Source: Sanguibacter inulinus
GTDB lineage: Bacteria; Actinomycetota; Actinomycetes; Actinomycetales; Cellulomonadaceae
NCBI RefSeq assembly: GCF_013415325.1
Contig: NZ_JACBYE010000013.1
Coordinates: forward strand, 1-64,000
Direction of reading: 5' to 3'
DNA: 64,000 nt
The position numbers were made by a program, and so were the translations under genes. Below are positions 26,362 to 35,363 of the stretch, piece by piece. How positions within the stretch are numbered: position 1 is the stretch's first letter; the number at the start of each line of letters is the position of its first letter. The notes below the pieces were generated by a model. That model ran no database searches, had not been told where the DNA came from, and worked only from the letters and a program-made list of their open reading frames with translations.

Positions 26362-28511
26362 GGGCCCTCGCCCTGGCTCCGCCCGGTCCCCTCGTTCATC
26401 ACCGCGGCGAGCGAGCGCAGACGCGCGTTGTGCGCCAGGTCGTCCACGAGCACCACGCTGCCGCTGGAGTCTCCGAGCGGGACCTTCCAGTTCGGGTACT
26501 CCTGGTCGGTGCCCGGCTGGTTCTGCGCGCGGCGCTCCCCCACGGCGTCGGCCAGGGAGACACCGAGCAGCGCGGCCGGGGTCTGACGGATGTACCTGTG
26601 GAGAGCCTCGACGAGCTCGCGCTCCGACGGCTCGTCACCGACGAGCCCGCGGCTGGCCAGCGCGAGCACCATCTGCTCGCGCTCCTTGCGGGCCTCCTGG
26701 CGGACCTGGTGCACGGGCTCGGTGAGGAGCCCGAGCCGCTCGCGCAGCTCGACGTGCTCCCCGGCCAGGTATCCGGCGGTCGGCGGGAGGTCGTGGGTCG
26801 TGACGGTCGTCAGCGAGAGCGGGCGGTAGGCCTCAGGAGCCAAGGGCCGCCCGTCCTCGTCCTTCTCAAACCACAGGACCGAGGTGCTGAGCACACCGCG
26901 GTCGTTGAGGTACCCGCGGACCCAGGGCTCGACGACACCGAGGTCTTCACCGATGACCACGCCGCCCGCGCGGTGCGCCTCGAGGCAGAGGATCCCGATG
27001 AGCGCCTCGTGGTCGTAGCGCACGTAGGCACCCTCGTCGGCCGGGGTGCCGGCCGGGATCCACCAGAGCCTGAACAGCCCGATGACGTGGTCGATGCGCA
27101 GCGCGCCGGCGTGACGGAACACCGTCCGGATGAGGTCGCGATACGGCGCGTACCCGGCACGGGCGAGCTCGCGCGGGTGCCACGGCGGCTGCGACCAGTT
27201 CTGCCCCTGCTGGTTGTACATGTCCGGCGGCGCGCCCACCTCCATGCCGCGTGCCATCACCGAGGCCAGGGCCCAGGCGTCGGCGCCCTCGGGGTGCACG
27301 CCGACGGCGAGGTCGTGCATGATGCCGATCCCCATGCCGCTCTCGCGCGCAGCGCGCTGCGCCTGCTCGAGCTGGACGTCGGCGACCCACTGGAGCCACG
27401 AGTAGAAGTCGACCTCGTCGGCGAGCTCTTCGCGCAGACGCGCGACGGCCTCGGACCCCGGGGTGCGGTACTCCTCGGGCCACTCGCCCGAGCCGAGGTG
27501 GTCGGTGAAGGCGCACCACGTGGCAAAGCTCTCGAGCCCGCTGCCCTGCGACAGGCAGAAGTCCACGAAGGCCTTCTGGCGCGCAGCCGAGCGCGGCGCC
27601 TCGAAGACGACCCGGAGCGCGCTCTTCTTCGCGTCCCAGACCGCGTCGCGGTCGATCGGGCCAGGGTCTGTGCTCAGCTCGCGGACGTCGTCCGCGGCCC
27701 ACTCGACCAGCGACCTGTCGGCGGCCGAGAGGTAGGCGGTCTCGCGGATGTCTTCGACCCGCAGGTAGATGGGGTTGACGAAGCGTCGGCTCACCGGCAG
27801 GTAGGGCGACGGCGTCATGGGGGTGGTCGGCTCCGCGGCGGCCACGGGGTTGACGAGCAAGAAGTCGGCGCCGAGCTGCTGGCCGCCGATCCACGCGATG
27901 TCGGCGAGGTCCGCGAAGTCGCCGATGCCCCACGACTGCCGGGAGCGGACCGAGTAGAACTGGGCCATGAGGCCCCAGTGCTGGCCGTCCGCGAGGTGCG
28001 CGGGCAGCTCGAGCCTGTCGGGTGTCACCGCGAGCACGGCGCGAGACTGGCCGTCACGGGTGCGGGCACGGAGCTCGTGCCAGCCGAGCGGGAGGTCGGC
28101 CGGGAGCTCGAAGGTCGCCCGGCCGATGGTCCGGCCGTCCACGGTCCGCGGCTCGACGTAGTCGTCGACCTGCGACAGCGCCACGTGCGTGCCGTCCTCG
28201 AGCTCGGCCCAAACCTCGACGTCCACGCCGTCGGTCACGTGCACGGGCACCTTGTAGGCCACGCCGCGGCGGGTCACGACGGTCGGCGGGAGCATCCGGC
28301 GCCACTCGTCGTCGACGACCGTCGCCAGCGCCACGTCGATGTTCTCGGGCGACGTCGCGTCGACTCCCAGCGCCCCGAGGATCGCGACGAGGGTCGAGGC
28401 GGGTGCGCTCTTCTTCTCGCCGTGGAATCCCCAGTGGTCGGGGGAGATCCCGTGAGCCTCGGCGAGGTCGACAAGTGCAGGTGAGAGGGTCGCGCGCTCA
28501 GTGGGGTCCAC
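26334..28511 (-). CDS. malQ: 4-alpha-glucanotransferase (amylomaltase, GH77)
   Basis: 725 residues. Catalytic motifs: LRIDHVIGLFRLWW (nucleophile Asp), VIGEDLGVV (acid/base Glu) and TVTTHDLPP. It transfers glucan chains between maltodextrins. Actinobacterial MalQ proteins carry an extra N-terminal domain of about 150 residues, present here. Start GTG 28511 with AGGAT 8 nt upstream. The C-terminal residues SDRSAG come from sequence duplicated downstream. Divergent from mscS. Confidence 0.96.
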   Translation of the reverse strand: MDPTERATLSPALVDLAEAHGISPDHWGFHGEKKSAPASTLVAILGALGVDATSPENIDVALATVVDDEWRRMLPPTVVTRRGVAYKVPVHVTDGVDVEVWAELEDGTHVALSQVDDYVEPRTVDGRTIGRATFELPADLPLGWHELRARTRDGQSRAVLAVTPDRLELPAHLADGQHWGLMAQFYSVRSRQSWGIGDFADLADIAWIGGQQLGADFLLVNPVAAAEPTTPMTPSPYLPVSRRFVNPIYLRVEDIRETAYLSAADRSLVEWAADDVRELSTDPGPIDRDAVWDAKKSALRVVFEAPRSAARQKAFVDFCLSQGSGLESFATWCAFTDHLGSGEWPEEYRTPGSEAVARLREELADEVDFYSWLQWVADVQLEQAQRAARESGMGIGIMHDLAVGVHPEGADAWALASVMARGMEVGAPPDMYNQQGQNWSQPPWHPRELARAGYAPYRDLIRTVFRHAGALRIDHVIGLFRLWWIPAGTPADEGAYVRYDHEALIGILCLEAHRAGGVVIGEDLGVVEPWVRGYLNDRGVLSTSVLWFEKDEDGRPLAPEAYRPLSLTTVTTHDLPPTAGYLAGEHVELRERLGLLTEPVHQVRQEARKEREQMVLALASRGLVGDEPSERELVEALHRYIRQTPAALLGVSLADAVGERRAQNQPGTDQEYPNWKVPLGDSSGSVVLVDDLAHNARLRSLAAVMNEGTGRSQGEGPEGSDRSAG

Positions 28512-28638
28512 GTGTGAATCCTGCCAGAGACTCGCGGGTTGGGCATCACAGCGCGGGCGGTGTGGCGCAGCGCACCCTGTCGAGGTGCTGACTCACGCAC
28601 GTCTGCGGGACGGGACCACGGGCGCGCCGGGGTCTCGG

Positions 28639-28644
28639 TAGCGT
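28639..28644 (+). promoter_or_regulatory. Leaderless -10 element of mscS
   Basis: TAGCGT, 7 nt before ATG 28652. It overlaps the alternative GTG at 28643, supporting the ATG as start. Confidence 0.45.
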
Positions 28645-28651
28645 GGACCCC

Positions 28652-29593
28652 ATGGCTCTCTCCTCCACCCTCAGCACCGTCAGCGCCTCAGCAGGCACCG
28701 AGCCCTTCGACGCCTCGAGCCTGAGCTCGTGGGGCGACTGGTTCGTCGGGACACCCTTGCGCCTGGTGCTCACGGCGCTCGTCGGTCTGGTCGTGCTCGT
28801 GCTGCTGCGCCGGATGATCAAGTCCGTCACGGACCACCTGGCGAGCGGTTCGCTCATGGACCGGCGTGGGCTGCGCAACCTCGCCGCGACAGGCGTCGGC
28901 ACGGCGGTGCTGCAGACCAACCCGCTCGCCGCGGCCCGGCGGGCGCAGCGCGCCCGCACGATCGGCTCTGTGCTGCGCTCGACGGCGACCCTCGTGGTCG
29001 GGGCCATCGTCGTGCTGATGATGCTCGACGAGGTCGGCGTCAACATCATGCCGCTCGTGGCGTCAGCCGGGGTCGCCGGCGTCGCCCTCGGCTTCGGGGC
29101 GCAGAGCCTGGTGAAGGATTTCTTGTCGGGCATGTTCATGCTCTTCGAGGACCAGTACGGGGTCGGCGACACGATCACCGTCGGGGACGTCTCCGGGACC
29201 GTCGAGGCCGTCGCGCTGCGCATCACCAAGGTCCGCGACTCCTCGGGCACGCTCTGGTACGTGCGCAACGGCGAGATCCTGCGCGTCGGCAACCGCACCC
29301 AGGGCTGGGCCCGGGCGACGGTCGAGGTGGGGCTGGCCGTCGACGCCGACCTCGAGCAGGCGCGCGCCGCCCTCACCCGGGCCGGCGCCCGCCTGACCGC
29401 CGACCCCGTGCTCAGCACCTATCTGCAGGAGACACCCCGTGTGGTGGGCATCGAGACCCTCAGCGCTGCGGGCGTGACCCTCAACATCGAGGTGCGGACC
29501 AACCCGTCGATGCAGTGGGACGTCGCCCGCGCGCTGCGCGAGGCCGTGCGCACGGAGCTGTCCGAGGCAGGTCTGGCCCTCGCAGCCGAGTGA
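28652..29593 (+). CDS. mscS: Small-conductance mechanosensitive channel (MscS family)
   Basis: 313 residues. First transmembrane helix at about 29-48, two more between 110 and 160, the last being the pore helix with ALGFGAQSLVKDFLSG followed by the beta-domain start MFMLFEDQYGVGD. It releases solutes on hypo-osmotic shock. A TAGCGT hexamer 7 nt before the ATG suggests leaderless translation. The gene converges with crr. Confidence 0.93.
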   Translation: MALSSTLSTVSASAGTEPFDASSLSSWGDWFVGTPLRLVLTALVGLVVLVLLRRMIKSVTDHLASGSLMDRRGLRNLAATGVGTAVLQTNPLAAARRAQRARTIGSVLRSTATLVVGAIVVLMMLDEVGVNIMPLVASAGVAGVALGFGAQSLVKDFLSGMFMLFEDQYGVGDTITVGDVSGTVEAVALRITKVRDSSGTLWYVRNGEILRVGNRTQGWARATVEVGLAVDADLEQARAALTRAGARLTADPVLSTYLQETPRVVGIETLSAAGVTLNIEVRTNPSMQWDVARALREAVRTELSEAGLALAAE

Positions 29594-29719
29594 GCGGCCC
29601 GGTCGCCCGCCTACCGCGCTCGGGGCGGAGGGCGGGTAATCCCGGAGTGCGGGGAATCCTTGCGACGCAGTCACGAGGCTCCGCGCACAGTCAGGACGGG
29701 GTCGTGCGCGGTCGTCGGC

Positions 29720-30232
29720 TCAGCGCCAGCGGGCGATCTCGTCGCCGCGGCTGACCTGCTGGCCCGGCTCGGCGACCCTGTCGACGTCTGCAGGCTCGCC
29801 CTGGAGAGCGATGACGACGCACACCGTGGACATCCCCGCAGCCGCGACGGCGTCAGGGTCCCAGGTGATGAGGTGCTGCCCGGCGGTGACCTGGTCGCCC
29901 GAGGCGACGTGCAGCTCGAATCCCTCACCGCGCAGCGTCACGGTGTCGATGCCGAGGTGGACGAGGACAGTGCGCTCGTCGTCGGTCTCGATCGCGAAGG
30001 CGTGCGGGTAGAGCGAGCCGATCGTCCCGTCGACGGGGGCCTGGACGACGGTGTCCGTGCCTCCCGTGGCCGAGCGCGGCTCGATGGCCAGGCCGGGGCC
30101 GACGATCTCTTCTGCGAAGACCTGGTCGGGGACGTCCGCCAGCGCGACGACCTCACCCGACACGGGTGCGACCAGCCGCACCGGGGCGGGTGCTGGCTGG
30201 TCGGTCACGGCTGCGGCGTCCCCGAGGTCCAC
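29720..30232 (-). CDS. crr: PTS EIIA component, glucose family (Crr)
   Basis: 170 residues from GTG 30232, with GGAG 9 nt upstream. The IIA-Glc fold is clear: VSGEVVAL, the first conserved His77 in YPHAFAIE and the phosphoacceptor His92 in VHLGIDTV. It accepts phosphate from HPr and passes it to a IIB domain. The gene starts 14 bp downstream of the IIB gene in the same operon. In Streptomyces this protein serves N-acetylglucosamine and other permeases. No membrane IIC and no HPr gene lie in the window. Confidence 0.93.
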   Translation of the reverse strand: MDLGDAAAVTDQPAPAPVRLVAPVSGEVVALADVPDQVFAEEIVGPGLAIEPRSATGGTDTVVQAPVDGTIGSLYPHAFAIETDDERTVLVHLGIDTVTLRGEGFELHVASGDQVTAGQHLITWDPDAVAAAGMSTVCVVIALQGEPADVDRVAEPGQQVSRGDEIARWR

Positions 30233-30246
30233 TTGTGACGCTCCGG

Positions 30247-30477
30247 TCAGCGGAGGCCGTCGAGCTCGGCGGCCAGGTTGTCGGCCTCCGGGCCGACGAT
30301 GACCTGGACGATGCGGCCCGAGCGCACGACGCCGAAGGCGCCTGTCGCCTTGAGGTCGGTCTCGCTGATGAGGTCCGGGTTCGCGACCTCGACACGCAGT
30401 CGCGTGATGCACGGCTCCAGGTCGACGACGTTGGCCTGTCCGCCCAGTGCGGCGAGGATCTGCTGTGCCTTGCTCAT
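30247..30477 (-). CDS. ptsB: PTS EIIB component, glucose family
   Basis: 76 residues, a free-standing IIB domain with phosphoacceptor Cys23 in EPCITRLRV. Its IIC partner must be encoded elsewhere, as for NagF/PtsB in Streptomyces, where DasR controls crr, ptsI and the IIB gene. Start ATG 30477 with AGGAG upstream. First gene of the ptsB-crr operon, divergent from ptsI across 132 bp. Confidence 0.92.
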   Translation of the reverse strand: MSKAQQILAALGGQANVVDLEPCITRLRVEVANPDLISETDLKATGAFGVVRSGRIVQVIVGPEADNLAAELDGLR

Positions 30478-30532
30478 GAAAGAACTCCTGATAGATCGTG
30501 GTCTGCGGATCGATGCCGGCCGTGCTCATCGA

Positions 30533-30546
30533 CTCTGGTCCAAGAG
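30533..30546. promoter_or_regulatory. Palindrome between ptsB and ptsI
   Basis: CTCTGGTCCAAGAG has CTCT/AGAG arms around a GGTCCA-like centre; it weakly resembles the DasR site (TGGTCTAGACCA) and lies mid-way between divergent PTS genes. Binding is a guess. Confidence 0.35.
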
Positions 30547-30609
30547 TAGTCGCCTCGACGCGTTTTTACTGCGAGACTGCCTGGAGACTGCGCTGATCAG
30601 GAGGTACGG

Positions 30610-32313
30610 ATGGACACCACTGCACCCCGCCCGTCGACGAGGACGGTCTCGGGGATCGGAGTCTGCGCCGGCCTGGTGGCCGGCCCCGTGGTGCACATGC
30701 CCCTGCCGATCGCCGAGCCCTCCCCCGGGCTCAGGCTCTCGCCGCGGGAAGACCACCACGCCCGTGCCGCGGCGATCCAGGAGGCGAGCGACCAGGTCAC
30801 CGCCGACCTCGACGCCGACGCCGCCCGAGCCACGGGCGAGGCCCGCGGCATCCTCGAGGCCACGGCCGCGATCGCCGCGGACCCCACGCTCGTCGCCGAC
30901 GCCCAGCGCCGGGTCCTCGACGACTACCTGGTCCCCGAGCGCGCCGTGTGGGAGGCCGCGTCCGACGTCGCCGAGCAGTTCGAGACGCTCGGCGGGTACT
31001 TCGCCGAGCGGGTCAGCGACGTGCACGACATCCGCGACAGGCTGGTCGCCCATCTGACCGGGCGGCCCAAGCCCGGCCTGCCGAGCTGCGACACGCCCTT
31101 CGTGCTCGTGGCGCTCGACCTCGCCCCGTCCGTCACAGCCTCTCTCGACCCTGCTCAGGTCGTCGCGATCGTCACCGACGGCGCTGGACCGACGTCGCAC
31201 ACCGCGATCGTCGCCAACGCCAAGGGCATCCCGGCGGTGGTCGCCGCCCAGGGTGCTCACGACCTCCTCCGCGACGGGCACTTCGCGCTCGTCAACGGCT
31301 CGACGGGCCTCGTGGTCGCCGACCCGACCGCAGACGAGCTCGCGACGGTCCGCGCCGTCGCCGCGAGGTCACGCACCTTCGACGGCGAGGGCCGGACGAA
31401 GGACGGGCACAGGGTCCAGCTGCTCGCGAACATCGGTGACCCGTCCGACGCCGAGCCGGCCGCCCGCGCCGGGGCCGAGGGTGTCGGGCTGTTCCGCTCC
31501 GAGTTCTGCTTCCTCGACCGTGAGCAGCCGCCGACGGTCGACGAGCAGGTCACCGCGTACAGGCGCGTGTTCAGCGCCTTCGCCGGCCGCAAGGTGGTCA
31601 TCCGCACCCTCGACTCCGGGGCGGACAAGCCGCTCGCCTTCCTCACCTCCGACGACGAGGAGAACCCGGCGCTCGGCGTCCGTGGGCTGCGGACCGCCCT
31701 GCGCTCCCCCGAGCTGCTCGACCAGCAGCTCGAGGCCATCGCCCGGGCTGCCGCCGCGGAGACCGCGCAGGTGTGGGTGATGGCCCCGATGGTCTCCACG
31801 GTCACCGAGACCGAGCAGTTCGTCGCCGCGTGCACAGCCCACGGGCTCGACGTCCCGGGCGTGATGGTCGAGGTGCCCTCCGCCGCGCTGCTCGCCGGTC
31901 CGATCCTCGCGCGGGCCAGCTTCGCGTCGATCGGCACCAACGACCTCACGCAGTACACGATGGCCGCCGACAGGCTGCTCGGGTCGCTCGCCGAGCTGTC
32001 CGACCCGTGGCAGCCCGCAGTGCTCCAGCTCGTGGCCACCACCTGCGCCGGTGGCGCGCAGCAGGGACGGCCCGTCGGGGTCTGCGGGGAGGCCGCGTCG
32101 AACCCTGTGCTCGCCGTCGTGCTCGTCGGGCTCGGCGTCACGTCCTTGTCGATGACCGCACGCGCGATCCCCGACGTCGCCGCCGTGCTCGCCGAGGTGA
32201 CGGTCGAGGAGTGCCGCGAGCTCGCGCTGCTGGCCACGTCGGCCGAGACCGCGCAAGACGCGAAGGCACGAGTGCGGTCGCGGCTGCCGGTGCTGGACCA
32301 GCTGGGGTTGTGA
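30610..32313 (+). CDS. ptsI: Phosphoenolpyruvate-protein phosphotransferase (PTS enzyme I)
   Basis: 567 residues. The N-terminal domain carries the phospho-His197 in GAGPTSHTAIVA; the PEP-binding barrel has GLFRSEFCF, MAPMVSTVTE and GTNDLTQYTMA. It starts the PTS relay by phosphorylating HPr. ATG 30610 is preceded by AGGAGG. The last codons and the stop are part of a perfect 16-bp tandem duplication (32302-32333). Confidence 0.97.
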   Translation: MDTTAPRPSTRTVSGIGVCAGLVAGPVVHMPLPIAEPSPGLRLSPREDHHARAAAIQEASDQVTADLDADAARATGEARGILEATAAIAADPTLVADAQRRVLDDYLVPERAVWEAASDVAEQFETLGGYFAERVSDVHDIRDRLVAHLTGRPKPGLPSCDTPFVLVALDLAPSVTASLDPAQVVAIVTDGAGPTSHTAIVANAKGIPAVVAAQGAHDLLRDGHFALVNGSTGLVVADPTADELATVRAVAARSRTFDGEGRTKDGHRVQLLANIGDPSDAEPAARAGAEGVGLFRSEFCFLDREQPPTVDEQVTAYRRVFSAFAGRKVVIRTLDSGADKPLAFLTSDDEENPALGVRGLRTALRSPELLDQQLEAIARAAAAETAQVWVMAPMVSTVTETEQFVAACTAHGLDVPGVMVEVPSAALLAGPILARASFASIGTNDLTQYTMAADRLLGSLAELSDPWQPAVLQLVATTCAGGAQQGRPVGVCGEAASNPVLAVVLVGLGVTSLSMTARAIPDVAAVLAEVTVEECRELALLATSAETAQDAKARVRSRLPVLDQLGL

Positions 32314-32333
32314 GTCTCTGGGGTTGTGAGTCT
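32302..32333. repeat. 16-bp tandem duplication across the ptsI stop
   Basis: CTGGGGTTGTGAGTCT occurs twice, at 32302-32317 and 32318-32333. The first copy holds the last two ptsI codons and its TGA; the second repeats them as an untranslated duplicate. Confidence 0.92.
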
Positions 32334-32363
32334 GTGAGTGTCTGACCCTCAGTCGCTCCCGTC

Positions 32364-32400
32364 CTCTCGGGCTCTCGGGCTCTGGGGCTCTGGGGCTCTG
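32364..32400. repeat. 8-bp array CTCTSGGG, four copies
   Basis: Two CTCTCGGG copies followed by two CTCTGGGG copies and a partial fifth. Like the array at 14824 it consists of blocks differing at one base. Upstream of the acetyltransferase gene. Confidence 0.85.
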
Positions 32401-32488
32401 CCATCTGGTCTCCGCGGCTGTGACGCTGTGGTCCGTGGACTGGGCCTTGCGAAACACTCCTGTCATCTTCGGGCGGCACCATGTCCCG

Positions 32489-33055
32489 GTGACTCTCGAG
32501 ATCTCCCGCGCCGACCTGGCCGACCCGCACCTGCACACGTTCCTGGCCGCGCACCTGGCCGACATGGCACCGACCGCCCCTCCCGAGAGCCAGCACGCTC
32601 TCGACCTCGACGGCCTGTCGCGCCAGGGCGTCCGGGTCTGGGTCGCGCGCCTCGACGGCGTCCTCGTCGGGACCGGCGCGCTCGCCGACCTGCCCTCTGA
32701 CCTCGGCGACCACGACGGCGACGGCGACGACGACGACGAAGAGCGCGGCGACCGCAGCAGCCGAGGCGGCAGCGGCCACGACGGGCACCGTGCACCGGAG
32801 AGCTCCCACGCCGAGCTCAAGAGCATGCGCACCGACCCAGCCCGTCGCGGCGAGGGGATCGCCTCCCGGATGCTCGCGCACCTCGTCGAGGACGCGCGCA
32901 GCCGAGGGGTTCGCCGGATCTCCCTCGAGACCGGCAGCATGGAGTTCTTCGCCCCAGCCCGCCGGTTCTACGCCGCGGCCGGATTTGTGGAGTGCCCGCC
33001 CTTCGGGAGCTACGTGGACGACCCGCACAGCGTGTTCATGACCCTCGAGCTCTGA
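32489..33055 (+). CDS. GNAT-family N-acetyltransferase
   Basis: 188 residues if it starts at GTG 32489 (VTLEISRADL); CACCAT lies 6 nt upstream, and earlier starts run through repeat-rich sequence. GNAT motif A is seen in ELKSMRTDPARRGEGIASRML and motif B in FFAPARRFYAAAGF. Between beta strands it carries an unusual insert of about 35 residues rich in Asp, Gly, Arg and His (DHDGDGDDDDEERGD), which breaks the fold's central hairpin and may be a disordered loop. Substrate unknown. Confidence 0.8.
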   Translation: MTLEISRADLADPHLHTFLAAHLADMAPTAPPESQHALDLDGLSRQGVRVWVARLDGVLVGTGALADLPSDLGDHDGDGDDDDEERGDRSSRGGSGHDGHRAPESSHAELKSMRTDPARRGEGIASRMLAHLVEDARSRGVRRISLETGSMEFFAPARRFYAAAGFVECPPFGSYVDDPHSVFMTLEL

Positions 33056-33073
33056 GACCGAGGTGAGACCGAG
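33053..33073. repeat. 11-bp tandem duplication starting at the GNAT stop codon
   Basis: TGAGACCGAGG at 33053-33063 is followed by TGAGACCGAG at 33064-33073. The first TGA is the stop codon of the acetyltransferase gene. Confidence 0.8.
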
Positions 33074-33081
33074 AGCCCCTC

Positions 33082-34758
33082 TCAGCCGCGCTCCGGTCTC
33101 GTCGCCGTCTCGTCGTCGATCGCGTCAGGGTCGTCAGGCTCGAGGACCTCGGGAAGGTCCCCCGGACGGACCTTGGGCATCCGACCGGCCGGGACGATCG
33201 CGAGCGTCGCGATGCCCGCGAGCGCGAGCAGCGAGATCTGGAGCGCCCGCAGCCGCGCCTCGCTGTTGACCTCGATCGCCGCGGCCAGCTCGACAGGGTT
33301 GGCTGTCGTGCGCGCCAGGACCTCGGCGACCTGGGCGTTGCTGAGGAAGTTCACGTCGTCGAGGTCGACCTGCGCGACGAGGCCGGGTGGGATCTCGGGG
33401 TGCTGGGCGGCGCTGCTCGCCACCGTCGAGGCGAGCACGCCGACCGCGAAGGCGCTCGCGACAGCGATGCCGACGCTCCCCGACAGGTTGTGGACCAGCC
33501 CTCGCCACGCCCCGACGTCACCGGCGAGCTCACGCGGCGCCGAGGACAGCAGGGTGTTGAACACCAGGGCGACGATCGCTCCCTGCCCCAGGCCCAGCAG
33601 GACCAGGCCGAGCACGACGAGCACCTGGCCCCAGTCGTTCTTGATGGTGAAGGCGAGCAGCACGAGCGCGAGGGCGACGACGACGAACCCGCAGCGGGCC
33701 AGCAGGCTCGGCGAGTACCGCGCGTAGAGGTACGCGACGAAGGTGCTGGCGAGGAAGATCGACAACGTGTACGGGATGATCGAGAACGACGTCTGGATGC
33801 TGGAGCGCCCCTGCACCACCTGGATGTACAGCGGGATGAGGAAGTTCGCCGCTGTCCCGACGAACAGCATGATGGCCATGCACGCCGTGACGGCCTTCTC
33901 CGAGCCCGTCGCGAGGACCCGCAGGTCGAAGATCCGCGACTGCCTGGCGTCCTGGCGTCGGCGCACCCAGCGGAAGAAGACCTGCCCGAGCACAGCCCCC
34001 ACGATCACGAGCACGAAGGCAGGCGAGAGGCCGAGGACCTCGACGGGGGCCTGCGGGGTGGCGAGGACGACGCCCCACGAGCCCAGGCCGCTGAAGCCGA
34101 AGCTCAGCGCGATGATCGCGGCGGCGGCGATCCCGGCTCCGACCCAGTCGATCGACAGCCCTGGCTGCGGGGGCACAGGCTTCAGCCTGAAGCTCAGCGC
34201 GAGGTTCACGGCGCCGAGGGCCACCATGAGCGCGAAGGAGTACCGCCAGCCGATGGTCGTCGCGAAGGTCCCCGCCACGAGCAGCGCGAGGACCCCGGCT
34301 GCGGGGATCGCAGCGGCCAGCAGGCCGATCGCCTTGGCCTGCTGCGGACCGTGATAGCTGGTCGCGATGAACACCGTGAGGGCCGGGGCAATGAGGGCGA
34401 TGACCGCGCCCGAGGACGCCTGGGCGACGAAGAGCATCGCGGGGCTCTGGCTGAGCGCGACGCCTGCCATCGCGAGCGCGTGGATCGCGACGGCGACCTG
34501 GAAGACCGTGCGCGACCCGTACCTGGCACCGACCTTGGCACCGAGCAGGATGAAGGCGGCCATCGCGAAGGTGCCGGCGGTGATCGCCGTGCCGACCGAC
34601 GTCGCGGGGGTGCTCAGGTCTGTGGTGATCCCCTCCATCGAGACCGTGAGCGCGTTGACGGCGAAGGACGCCTGGATCTGGGTGAGGACGACGACGACCA
34701 GCGGCAGCCACGGTGCGGCCTGCGTCGTGTGCGTGGTCTGGGACGGTGAGGTACTCAT
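33082..34758 (-). CDS. MFS transporter, DHA2-like (14-helix) family
   Basis: 558 residues from ATG 34758, with GGAGGG 8 nt upstream. Around 14 hydrophobic helices are visible; the loop GAKVGARYGSRTVFQ after helix 2 is the MFS motif A. DHA2 proteins are proton-driven drug exporters; the substrate is unknown. About 50 residues between helices 13 and 14 form an outside domain with SNAQVAEVLARTTANPVEL. The gene stands alone and is divergent from the globin gene. Confidence 0.9.
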   Translation of the reverse strand: MSTSPSQTTHTTQAAPWLPLVVVVLTQIQASFAVNALTVSMEGITTDLSTPATSVGTAITAGTFAMAAFILLGAKVGARYGSRTVFQVAVAIHALAMAGVALSQSPAMLFVAQASSGAVIALIAPALTVFIATSYHGPQQAKAIGLLAAAIPAAGVLALLVAGTFATTIGWRYSFALMVALGAVNLALSFRLKPVPPQPGLSIDWVGAGIAAAAIIALSFGFSGLGSWGVVLATPQAPVEVLGLSPAFVLVIVGAVLGQVFFRWVRRRQDARQSRIFDLRVLATGSEKAVTACMAIMLFVGTAANFLIPLYIQVVQGRSSIQTSFSIIPYTLSIFLASTFVAYLYARYSPSLLARCGFVVVALALVLLAFTIKNDWGQVLVVLGLVLLGLGQGAIVALVFNTLLSSAPRELAGDVGAWRGLVHNLSGSVGIAVASAFAVGVLASTVASSAAQHPEIPPGLVAQVDLDDVNFLSNAQVAEVLARTTANPVELAAAIEVNSEARLRALQISLLALAGIATLAIVPAGRMPKVRPGDLPEVLEPDDPDAIDDETATRPERG

Positions 34759-34952
34759 CTGGACCCTCCGATCAGGGAGGACGCGCACGCGGTCTCCTGG
34801 CTCGAACGTAGGAGCACAGGGGGTCCACTGGCAAGCATCTGGTGAGGTGGGTCACAAGAAGGCCTGCGGACCACCCCGAGCGCGACGGCCCCAGGCGCCT
34901 CGACCCGGGTGAGCGTGCGCGGGCCGGCCGGGAACTTTGCGATGATGGCTGG

Positions 34953-35354
34953 GTGAGCGACCAGACCCCCGGACAGACCGACGTCTTCTACGACCAGGTC
35001 GGCGGCCACGAGACCTTCGTCAGGCTCGTCGACGCCTTCTACGAGGGCGTGGCCGAGGACGAGATCTTGCGTCCCATGTACCCCGAGGCAGACCTCGGGC
35101 CCGCCAAGGAACGCATGACGCTGTTCCTCGAGCAGTACTGGGGCGGTCCGACGACCTACTCCGACACCCGCGGGCACCCGCGGCTGCGGATGCGGCACGC
35201 GCCCTTCAAGGTCAACCCGGAGGCTCGTGACCACTGGTTGCTGCACATGCGCAGCGCCGTCGACTCTCTCGACCTCGCGCCGCTGCACCGCGCCACCCTG
35301 TGGGACTACCTGGACCGGGCTGCCCACTCACTCATCAACACCTTCGACGAGTAG
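34953..35354 (+). CDS. glbO: Group II truncated hemoglobin (GlbO-like)
   Basis: 133 residues from GTG 34953. Heme-binding features: FYDQVGG at the A/B helices, proximal His82 in RLRMRHAPF and the group II Trp95 in ARDHW. It binds oxygen and is implicated in oxygen transfer or NO/peroxide handling in mycobacteria. The weak -10 like GATGAT lies 6 nt before the GTG and no ribosome site is present, so it is probably leaderless. The thioesterase gene follows 9 bp later. Confidence 0.95.
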   Translation: MSDQTPGQTDVFYDQVGGHETFVRLVDAFYEGVAEDEILRPMYPEADLGPAKERMTLFLEQYWGGPTTYSDTRGHPRLRMRHAPFKVNPEARDHWLLHMRSAVDSLDLAPLHRATLWDYLDRAAHSLINTFDE

Positions 35355-35363
35355 GAGCTCCGC

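Noticed and set aside
26430-28484. 684-codon frame antisense to malQ
   Set aside because: Shadow frame, no domain or start signal.
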